DNA of 64,000 bases, from contig NZ_CP113797.1 of the NCBI RefSeq assembly GCF_026802175.1, positions 1,961,026 to 2,025,025 on the forward strand, read 5' to 3'. The DNA is from Thermocoleostomius sinensis A174 (GTDB lineage: Bacteria; Cyanobacteriota; Cyanobacteriia; Elainellales; Elainellaceae). How positions within the stretch are numbered: position 1 is the stretch's first letter; each line of letters opens with the position of its first letter. Shown here one piece after another: positions 7,765-15,710 of the stretch. The notes beneath the pieces were generated by a model. It saw only the letters and a list, made by a program, of their open reading frames with translations, did not search any database and was not told the DNA's origin. A program made the position numbers and the translations under genes.

Positions 7765-7844
7765 AATTCAAATGCAGCGGACGGTTGAAAATCTCTGGTG
7801 CTGAGGTCAAGGTTATCTGCCGCCGCTGCACTTCACCGTTAGAC
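7765..7844 (+). other. Main part of the second attC
   Basis: AATTCAAATGCAGCGGACGG (7765-7784) pairs with CCGCCGCTGCACTTCACCGTTAG (7820-7842): GCAGCGG/CCGCTGC and CGG/CCG are separated by one unpaired A (7781), the expected extrahelical base. The right core GTTAGAC (7838-7844) fits GTTRRRY exactly. The outer left core has been moved to 6051-6058 by the insertion sequence. Confidence 0.75.
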
Positions 7845-7916
7845 CTCACTCTGTTTAGGGAATTCTAGAGACAGCCCACCTATCTCTCTTATGGTTGGGT
7901 TGCAAGGAGATTTTGT

Positions 7917-8504
7917 ATGGGAGTCAGTAATCGGGAGCGCATTGGAAAAGCATTAGACTCCCTACGCCAAGGTTTGTATCCCTATGTTGAGCAGAAGATG
8001 GAAGCAGTGCATGGTAGCACATGGTTAACCAAAGCAACCTCACATTTGCGAGATTTCCAAAAAGCAAAACAGCAAGCAGCCGATATTATCTAGGAAGATG
8101 TATCTGCACTGTTAACAGTAGTAAACAGAGAATGGGATAAGGTCTTTAAAGGGAGCCTCAGTCAACCCGATCGCGCTCTTGTCAATGAGCTACTTGAAGT
8201 TCGTAATCAATGGGCACATCAGTCAACATTTTCAACAGATGACACATATCGGGCTGTAGACAGTGTACTTCGGCTACTCAAATCCATTGCAGCCTCTCAA
8301 GCAACAGATGTAGAAAAGCAGCGACAAGACGTTCTTCGTCTTTTATCACAGGAACAGGCAAGACATGAAATACGCACCATACCAGTTTCACCTGCCGAGG
8401 AAGCTCGTATCAGACAAAGGCTAGATGGATTACTGAAGCGCTTGCCATTTCAGAATGCTTATCTACTAAACCAAGCTTTAACACACACCTTTATTAGCTT
8501 TTAA
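7917..8504 (+). pseudogene. Swt1-like HEPN-RNase III fusion, interrupted and truncated
   Basis: From the ATG at 7917 the frame reads MGVSNRERIGKALDSLRQG, typical of the Swt1-type HEPN module found at the N-terminus of some defence and RNA-processing proteins. Codon 59 is TAG (8091-8093). The same frame continues with VNELLEVRNQWAHQ, the HEPN R-x-x-x-x-H box, and then KRLPFQNAYLLNQALTHTF, the first helix and start of the signature of RNase III. It stops at 8502-8504 just where the acidic catalytic segment should follow. Both the nonsense codon and the loss of the nuclease core make it non-functional. A GGAG site precedes the start. It directly follows the second attC, so it was probably the next cassette, but no attC is visible after it. 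Confidence 0.7.
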
Positions 8505-8707
8505 CCACTTCTGTCAGGCAGCCAGCCAATAATCTTGCGCGATCGACCTTGGATTCAAAATGTGTAGCTTCTTGCAGATTCAAGAGTACATTCGGAACAT
8601 GAAAACAACAGGTGTCACCATGACAATCATCGCAAGCCCCTCGTCTGCTCTAGCAGAGAAATTGGGGTAAGGGTAGTGCGAGGTTTGTTACTTAATCGGA
8701 TCAAACT

Positions 8708-9085
8708 TCACACATTCCAATCTAAGAGTGCTGCAACCTGTTGCCAAATTGTCATTGGATCGAATGGTTTGATGATGACACCTGCAACATTCAAAGCTGC
8801 AAAGCGCTGTTGATCGCTTGGTAAGGCCTTAGCCGTCAAAACGATTACAGGAATGGTTCGAGTTTTGAAATCTGCTTGCAAAGCGTCTTGCATTTGAAAT
8901 CCATCCATATCTGGCATTGAGATATCGAGAAGAATGGCATCAATCGCCTCAGTTTTAGCAAGCTGCAAGCCTTCCATTCCTGATGCAGCTGTTAAAGTTT
9001 GCCAGCCCCCAAATTCTTCCAACGCGGCCTGCACCACATCCCGAATTTCATCGTCATCGTCCACAATCAAAATCCGTTTAAACAT
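8708..9085 (-). CDS. CheY-like single-domain response regulator
   Basis: The 125-residue receiver has the acidic pocket VDDDDEIRD, the phospho-acceptor Asp in AILLDISMPDMDG, the Thr of VIVLTAK and the Lys of IIKPF. There is no output domain. The start ATG (9085) overlaps the end of the large kinase gene by 8 nt, so it is the last gene of the phosphorelay operon. It probably receives phosphate from that kinase or serves as an intermediate carrier toward the Hpt domain encoded upstream. About 200 bp of non-coding sequence follow before the integron remnant. Confidence 0.9.
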   Translation of the reverse strand: MFKRILIVDDDDEIRDVVQAALEEFGGWQTLTAASGMEGLQLAKTEAIDAILLDISMPDMDGFQMQDALQADFKTRTIPVIVLTAKALPSDQQRFAALNVAGVIIKPFDPMTIWQQVAALLDWNV

Positions 9086-12000
9086 AATCGCGGTTCCTGC
9101 TTATAGGCAACGTAAAGTAAAAAGTGCTTCCCTTGCCTAATTCACTTTCTACCCAAATTCTTCCGCCATGTTGTTGCACAATCTTTTTGCAAATGGCTAA
9201 TCCTAATCCGGTTCCTCCTTTGTTGCGAGAATCAGATACATCCACTTGTTGAAATTGTTCAAAAATGAGGTCAAGCTTGTCTTCAGGAATCCCTCGTCCT
9301 TGGTCAGTAATGGAAAAGATAATAAAGGGAAGTCGGGAATTGGGAGTTGGGAGTTGAGAGCCGGAGAGGAATGTTTCTTCGTCTGATCCCTGTTCTCGAT
9401 TTCCCATTTCCACCTTCAGCCATACTGTAGCGCCTGGAAATGAAAACTTGATGGCGTTACTGAGCAGATTCGTTAAGGTTTGAACGATAGCATCTGGTGC
9501 AGCCCATAGGGTGACAGCCACTGGCGTGACCACAAGTGTGACATCAGCTTGATCGGCGATCGTCTGTACACTGTTTACGGCTTGTTGCAACAAATCGGTA
9601 ACTTGGCATGGTTCAACTTGAAGCGGAACCATACCAGATTTCAATCGCTCTAATGTTAGGATATCGTTCACTAATCGTACTAATCGTTCGCTGCTGCTGA
9701 TGGCAATTTGCAACATGTGTTTTGCTCTTTCAGGTCGATCGTCAAATACTCCCGACGCCAACATACCTAGAGCACCCCGGATTGAGGTTAGTGGCGTGCG
9801 CAGTTCATGACTGACAACTGAAATGAACTGGTCTTTCATTCGTTCTACTTTCAGTCGCTCGCGAATATCTTGAGCATGTCCCACACTATATAGTGGTTGA
9901 CCGTCTTGATCGCGAATTAACGCCACATGGATCAGCACAGGAACGATCGCGCCTTGTTTCGTGATGTATCGTTTTTCTAATTCAAACGAAGTAATTTCCC
10001 CAGCGATCATGCGACGAATTCCTGCTAAATCCTCTTCTAGATCAGCCGGGTGAGTAATTGTTTGAAAGGTCAGAGACAGGAGTTCGGCTTCGGTATAGCC
10101 AACCAGATCGCAATAGCGCGAATTCACCTTGACAAACTGTCCCGTCATTGTCACCAGCGATACACCAATGGGGGCCTCATCAAAGGCTCGGCGGAATTGT
10201 TCTTCACTGGTACGCAGGGCAGCCTCTGCCTGTTTCAGGTCAGTAATATCCACCTCTACACCGTCCCAAACTGTGCGGCCATCTTCTAAGCGCCGAGGAA
10301 TCGAACGAATTGATGACCAGTGAATTTCTCTGGTGGCAGTGCGATGCCGCATTTGCAATTCAATAGGCGTTAGGTTTTCCAGCGATTCTTGCGCAGCTTG
10401 ATCAGCACGAGCCAAGTCTTCCTCAAACCCAATCGTGCGAGTCAGTTGGGGATTAGCCAAAATATCCTTGGCCTTCAAGCCTAATAGCTGTTCAACCCCA
10501 GCACTGACATAGGAGTAATAAAACCCTTTACCTGGCTCATACACGCGCTGATAAATGAATCCTTTGGGTAAATTATCGCCAATGGCCCGCAGCATCGCTT
10601 CTCGTTCTTGCAAAGCTTGTTCTGTGCGTTTGCGATGGGTGATGTCGAGTGACGTGCCAATCAGTTTCATCACCTGTCCCTGCGCATTAAACAACGGTTC
10701 ACCTCGCGAATCGAGATAGCGAATGGTTCCATCTGGATGCACAATCCGCAGATCTAACGTATAGGGAATTCCCTGAGTAATTGCTATTTTGACGCTTTGT
10801 TGCAGGGCGGCGCGATCGTCAACATGCACCCGTTGCAGCAGATCAAACAAATTGGGAGGGGGCTGAGTTGAATCGAACCCCCAATGATGAAAGATAGCAT
10901 CGGAACAGGTAACTTCCTGACTTTCTAAATCAAGCTCCCAATTCGCTATCTGCGCCACCTGTTGCGCGATGGCTAACCGTACTTGGCTTTGCCGCAAGGC
11001 TTCTTCAGTTTGCTTATGCTCTGCTAGTTCGGTTTGCAACTGCTGATAGAGATTCGATTGATCAATGGCAATCGCCAACTGGTCACTAATTCGCTGCAAA
11101 AATTCTGCTTCCGATGGCTGCCACTGCCGATGGTGAGCACAGGCATGAACGATGAGCAACCCCCAAACCACCACCTGCGAGTCTGTGTGAGTCTGCACGA
11201 TCGGAGCCACAACCTTAGATTTAACCCCCACCGATTGCATGAATTCTGCTAAACAAGCAGCCCAATCATCCGTTGCTACATCCGGCACAATGCGAGGCAG
11301 TCCCTGCTGATAGTGCCGCCAGCATGCTTCTGAAAAATGCTCATCTTCCCAGTGCATCTGATTGATGATTGGGTAGTTTGGCACGACAGCTTCCTGGATC
11401 ACCTGTCCCGAACCATCGGGATGCAGACGAAAAATTAAGGCACGATCGGACTTGAGGGTTCGTTGCACTTCCGTCACCGTTGTGGCCAAAATTCGCTCTA
11501 AGTCCAGTGATTGCCGAATGGTTTGCGTAATTGTAGTCAGTAACCGTTCCGCTTCTGCCTGCGATCGTAGCGATTGTTCTAGCCGTTTGCGATCGGTAAT
11601 ATCGAGAGCCGTGCCATAGAGCTTGAGCACCTGTTGCTGATCATTAAACACCGCCTGACCTTTGCTGACTAGATAGCGAATGGTGCCATCAGGACGACAG
11701 ATGCGATGTTCAACCTCGTAAGGCGTACCGTCTGCGATCGCTTGATCAATGGCTGCTTGCAAACGGCTGCGATCGTCAATCGGGAGCAACTCCATCACGG
11801 CGGCATAGGACAACTGCCACTGGGTGGGGGCTAGCCCAACGATGTGGAAAAGCTCTTCTGACCAAGTAACAGTTTGAGTGGTGAGGTTAAATTCCCAACT
11901 ACCCAACTGCGCAATGCGTTGAGCTTGCAGCAGGTTGGCTTCGCTGTTCCTCAGGGCTGCTTCTGTTTGCTTTAATGTCGTAATATCCCGGCCAACCGAC

Positions 12001-14027
12001 TGCAACTCTGTTGCATTTCCATGCGCATCAAATAACATCCGATTAATCCATTGTGTCCAGTGCACTTCGCCATTGACTACCACGCGGTTTTCGTCAACGG
12101 TGGTAGGGTTCATAGGACTCATGGAGCGTAGCTCTTGCGTGACTTGCTCTTGATCGTCTGGGTGAATCAGGGGGAGATAACTCTTGCCAAGGATATCCTC
12201 TTGGCGAACGTTGAAATAACGACAGTACGCATCATTGACAAACAACAGAGTTGTGTCTGGTAACGATCGGGTAATTAGTTCGGTTTGATCTTCCACAATG
12301 GCACGATATCGAGCCTCGCTTTGTTGCAGTGCCAGTTCAGCCACCTTTCGATCGCTAATATCTCGATGTACTACAATCACACAGGGTTGCCCTTCTAACA
12401 TCCGCACTTCCGCCGACAGCAACACCGTTTTGACAGTACCCAAGTGAGTATATAGCTGAATTTCTAAGTTACGCACGCGCCCCTGCTGTTGCAGTAAGGT
12501 TCGGTATTGATGACGCTGGTTTAAATCATGCCAAAAGTTGAGTTCAACGGTCGTACGTCCAATCATCTCGGAACGGGAATAGCCAAAAAATTCAATTAAA
12601 CTATCATTTACCTCCAGCAAACGCCCTTCTTCTAGGCTGGCGATTGCCATCGGATCAGGGCTGTTGCGAAAAACCGTCGTGAATTTTGCTTCCGATTCCG
12701 CCAGTGCCGCATGAATCCGATCGAAGGACTGTTGCAGTTGGTCTGCCATTTGGTTGAACGTCTGTGCCAGTTCATTCAATTCCTTAATGAAGCTATCCAT
12801 TGGCAGCTGTTGATCGAGATTGCCCCTTGCCAGTTCTTTGCTAACCCGATTTAATTGCCGCAGTCGGGCGGTAAGTCGATGAGCCGCCAGTAAGCCTAGG
12901 GTAATTGCGACTCCTAGCGTCAACAAACATAGCAATAAGGCTTGCTGAGCATGATCTTGAATGGCTGCCAGAAAATGAGACTGGGGTACGACGGTAATAA
13001 TGCGCCAATTCAGCCCGTATGGGTCGCGAAATGGTGTGATTTTGACGTATTGCTGATCGCCGTTGTAGCGAAAGTGTAGAGATTGATGGGAATTGGATTG
13101 AGTCAGTGAGTTGGGTCGATCGCGCAAGTATTCTCCCAAGGCTCGCGTCAGATCGTTCTGACTTTCCTGTATCTGCAACTGCCGAAATGGCCGCTGATAT
13201 CCAGAACCAGGTTCCAGCATGTAGGGTAGCTCTTGGGTAGAGGTCGCAATCAGTGCACCATGGGCATCGGTGATTATAACTTGACCAACCTGGCTAATAT
13301 CTAACTGGCGCAGAAATTCGCTCAAGTAATCGAGCCGAAGATGAACGGCAAATACTCCTAGTAACTGTTGGGTGTTGCGATCGTAGACGGGTTGAGAGGC
13401 ATCTAAGGTCAGCAACTCCTGTGAGCCATACTGGGAAATAAGATTCCATCCTGGCTTACCAGTGGTCACGGCTCGTTGATACCAAGGCCGATCGAGGCGC
13501 ACATCGAACCCTGTCTGGGTTGTCACTAGATTGCCGCGTTTTCCATCTTGACCCACTTGGTAAATCAGTAGTTCATCGGGACGCGGGGGGTTGGCAGCCA
13601 CTAGGTATAACTCCTGAAACAACCGATCGACTAATCGAAACCTGCCCTGTGGATCAACAAACAAGACCGCCGACACCTGGTCAAATTGCTGTAGTCGATT
13701 GAATAGCATGGCTTCCAAAGCAGGAAGATCTTGTAAATCCAGTTGTTCCTGATTGACAGCATCAACGTTCAATCGATTGATCAGCATCGGCGCTTGCACA
13801 TAGGATTTCAGTTCTTGGGCCACGCGATCGTTCGTTTCGGTGACAAGTTGCTCTCCCAAATTCGCTAAAGCAGCTTGTCCATTGCGATAGGACCAATAGC
13901 CCACAAGTGTCACTGCTCCAATCGTGGGCAACACAAACGGAACAGTTAAAACCCAGCGCAGGGGAATCGTGGCTAAGGAAAACTTGGACACCCTTCGTCG
14001 CAGAGCTTCAGCCAAGGCGATCGACAT
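9078..14027 (-). CDS. Multi-PAS/GAF membrane sensor histidine kinase
   Basis: The product has about 1649 residues. In order (approximate): a transmembrane helix near 25-45; a large extracytoplasmic Cache-type sensor to about 350; a second transmembrane helix near 365-385; HAMP; three PAS domains; a GAF domain near 840-1000; three more PAS domains; HisKA with the phosphorylated His in VSHELRTPL; and HATPase_c with LTNLLSNAIKF, DQGRGIP and GTGLGLAICKKIV. The kinase core is complete. The GAF resembles the cyanobacteriochrome type and has a Cys in AACLAEFMQS at the usual bilin-Cys position, but the next His is Leu, so bilin binding is doubtful. The ATG at 14027 has AGGAG at 8 nt and is preferred to a TTG at 14045. 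It lies between the regulator-Hpt gene and the CheY gene. Confidence 0.9.
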   Translation of the reverse strand: MSIALAEALRRRVSKFSLATIPLRWVLTVPFVLPTIGAVTLVGYWSYRNGQAALANLGEQLVTETNDRVAQELKSYVQAPMLINRLNVDAVNQEQLDLQDLPALEAMLFNRLQQFDQVSAVLFVDPQGRFRLVDRLFQELYLVAANPPRPDELLIYQVGQDGKRGNLVTTQTGFDVRLDRPWYQRAVTTGKPGWNLISQYGSQELLTLDASQPVYDRNTQQLLGVFAVHLRLDYLSEFLRQLDISQVGQVIITDAHGALIATSTQELPYMLEPGSGYQRPFRQLQIQESQNDLTRALGEYLRDRPNSLTQSNSHQSLHFRYNGDQQYVKITPFRDPYGLNWRIITVVPQSHFLAAIQDHAQQALLLCLLTLGVAITLGLLAAHRLTARLRQLNRVSKELARGNLDQQLPMDSFIKELNELAQTFNQMADQLQQSFDRIHAALAESEAKFTTVFRNSPDPMAIASLEEGRLLEVNDSLIEFFGYSRSEMIGRTTVELNFWHDLNQRHQYRTLLQQQGRVRNLEIQLYTHLGTVKTVLLSAEVRMLEGQPCVIVVHRDISDRKVAELALQQSEARYRAIVEDQTELITRSLPDTTLLFVNDAYCRYFNVRQEDILGKSYLPLIHPDDQEQVTQELRSMSPMNPTTVDENRVVVNGEVHWTQWINRMLFDAHGNATELQSVGRDITTLKQTEAALRNSEANLLQAQRIAQLGSWEFNLTTQTVTWSEELFHIVGLAPTQWQLSYAAVMELLPIDDRSRLQAAIDQAIADGTPYEVEHRICRPDGTIRYLVSKGQAVFNDQQQVLKLYGTALDITDRKRLEQSLRSQAEAERLLTTITQTIRQSLDLERILATTVTEVQRTLKSDRALIFRLHPDGSGQVIQEAVVPNYPIINQMHWEDEHFSEACWRHYQQGLPRIVPDVATDDWAACLAEFMQSVGVKSKVVAPIVQTHTDSQVVVWGLLIVHACAHHRQWQPSEAEFLQRISDQLAIAIDQSNLYQQLQTELAEHKQTEEALRQSQVRLAIAQQVAQIANWELDLESQEVTCSDAIFHHWGFDSTQPPPNLFDLLQRVHVDDRAALQQSVKIAITQGIPYTLDLRIVHPDGTIRYLDSRGEPLFNAQGQVMKLIGTSLDITHRKRTEQALQEREAMLRAIGDNLPKGFIYQRVYEPGKGFYYSYVSAGVEQLLGLKAKDILANPQLTRTIGFEEDLARADQAAQESLENLTPIELQMRHRTATREIHWSSIRSIPRRLEDGRTVWDGVEVDITDLKQAEAALRTSEEQFRRAFDEAPIGVSLVTMTGQFVKVNSRYCDLVGYTEAELLSLTFQTITHPADLEEDLAGIRRMIAGEITSFELEKRYITKQGAIVPVLIHVALIRDQDGQPLYSVGHAQDIRERLKVERMKDQFISVVSHELRTPLTSIRGALGMLASGVFDDRPERAKHMLQIAISSSERLVRLVNDILTLERLKSGMVPLQVEPCQVTDLLQQAVNSVQTIADQADVTLVVTPVAVTLWAAPDAIVQTLTNLLSNAIKFSFPGATVWLKVEMGNREQGSDEETFLSGSQLPTPNSRLPFIIFSITDQGRGIPEDKLDLIFEQFQQVDVSDSRNKGGTGLGLAICKKIVQQHGGRIWVESELGKGSTFYFTLPISRNRDYV

Positions 14028-14031
14028 CCGG

Positions 14032-15080
14032 TTATCTCCTGGCAATGTTTGGTTCAGCCGCCTCTGCGAGAGAGGCTGTCAGAGCTTGCTGTAAATCCTC
14101 TAGGCATTGAGAAAACTGCTGAGCCAACTGGGTTTCTTGGTTGATTGGAGCCTCCAATAAATGTTCAATCGCTTCGGCAATCTTTGAGGCTTTGACATAG
14201 CCAAATGTTCCCAGTCCGCCAGCTAGTTTGTGGGCTTGCAGACGGGCAGCAGTTTGTTGCTGTGCACTGAGGGTACCAGCTTGTAGCGATCGTTCGACAG
14301 ATTGCAACACCGCCATCCGTTGTTCCAGCGAGACCTGAAAGCGCTCGGCGACTTGCTGAATGATGGTTCTGACCCGTTGCTCTCGATCGTTCCAATCATC
14401 CTCTGGTACTGGTCTTAGACGATAGCCCATACCGTAGACTGTTTCAATCAATTCGGCTGTCAGTCCGGCTGCCTTCAACCGATGGCGCAAATCTTTAATT
14501 AAATTTGTCACCGATCCTTCCACTGGTGTTTCCTCAAATGACCACAGATGGTCGATAATGGCTCCTCGGCTGAGGACGTGTTGAGGATAGCGCAGGAACA
14601 GTTCCAGTAAACAATATTCTTTGGGGCGAATGCTATCTCCTGTTGCTTATACATCACCTGTGCCCGCGCCGGATCAAGGCTCAAGGCTCCCCAAGTCAAG
14701 ATTGGGGACGGAACAGCGTGACCACTGCGACGTAGCAAGGCCCGCACCCGCGCCAAGAGTTGCGATGAACTACAGGATTTGGCAACATAGTCATCCCCCC
14801 CAGCATCTAGCCCAGCAATAATATCTTCGTTCGAGTCTTTCGTCGTCAGCATCAAGATCGGGGTTTGGCAACCTTGAGCGCGCAAACGATGGCACACTTC
14901 AATTCCGTTAATGTTGGGCAACAAAATATCTAACAAAATGAGATCGTAACTCCATCGGATTGCCATCTCTAGCCCTGCTAAGCCATCTGCAATGACATCA
15001 ACAGCATAGTGATGCTCAGAAAGGGTAGCAGAAAGTAATTCACTGGTATGATGGTCGTCTTCTATCAGAAGGATTTTCAT
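14032..15080 (-). pseudogene. OmpR-type response regulator fused to an Hpt domain, split by a frameshift
   Basis: The first frame (15080 to about 14620) encodes a receiver, MKILLIEDDHHTSELL with the acceptor Asp in LILLDILLPNINGIE, then the beginning of a winged helix. The second frame (from about 14620 to 14032) continues the winged helix (KEYCLLELFLRYPQ, TNLIKDLRHRLK, YGMGYRLRP) and then an Hpt domain with AHKLAGGLGTFG, where the phosphorylated His is H of AHKLAG. Restoring one C in the CCCC run at 14623-14626 joins FAPKEYCLLEL in one frame. This is either a true 1-nt deletion or a sequence error. The repaired protein would be about 350 residues and would carry both receiver and Hpt, giving a relay with the downstream kinase and CheY. 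The kinase ATG follows 4 nt after the stop. Confidence 0.85.
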
Positions 15081-15710
15081 AATGAATCCTCTCCTGTTAA
15101 GGGTACGTTTTCAGGAAACAACTTGTAAAAGTACAGTTTAAATAAACTCCTTTGCCCAGCATCCTAGCGTTACAGCCCCTACCGAATACAGGCATGGCCT
15201 CATCAAACTTACGGTTGCAGTGCTGCTAGCCGAAGTGCTGCTAACCGATAGGAAATCTACAACTCAGGTGCGCCTTCACCAAAATTAACGCCTCCGAGTT
15301 TAGCCCCAATCACGCCTACCAATCACTACGAATAGATAATGCAACGTCAACGCCTAAGAACGCCTGGAAGCATTCGGTTTTGGGCGTTGCTGCATTCAAG
15401 TCGGAAAGGGTATCCCTCTCAAGCTCCGTTAGAGCAATCAGTAAAACAATAAACAGTCAAATACCAGCGTTCTAATACTCTTACCATCTCTAGTCTATTT
15501 TTGGCAGCGAAGATCTGATGATTAAAAAAATTAGAAAATTGGGCAACTGAATATCTCGTCTTTGCCCGCTTCTCCTCTATAGAGGGATTGTTCTGTCACC
15601 GTTCAACGCAGCCTACTGATTCATTTAACTGTTCAATACGCATAATTGTTCAATACACATCTTGCCTGTCTTGCCGTATCTTGCAAGGTCTTGTTGCGAT
15701 CTTACAACCA
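15081..15710. other. Intergenic stretch with a 15-bp tandem duplication
   Basis: About 630 bp lie between the phosphorelay operon and the polyferredoxin gene. I see no coding frame of quality. AGTGCTGCTAGCCGA (15219-15233) is directly repeated as AGTGCTGCTAACCGA (15234-15248). The operon promoter should lie at the left end of this stretch, but I cannot place it. Confidence 0.5.

Larger units (their letters stand above)
6059..7765 (-). mobile_element. IS110-family insertion sequence inserted in an attC
   Basis: The element of about 1.7 kb has one transposase gene, about 200 bp of non-coding DNA after it and about 240 bp before it, and no terminal inverted repeats, all usual for IS110. CATA occurs at both junctions (6058-6061 and 7762-7765), so the exact ends are uncertain by a few bases. 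It separates the outer left core of an attC from the rest of the same attC, and it appears otherwise complete. Confidence 0.75.
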
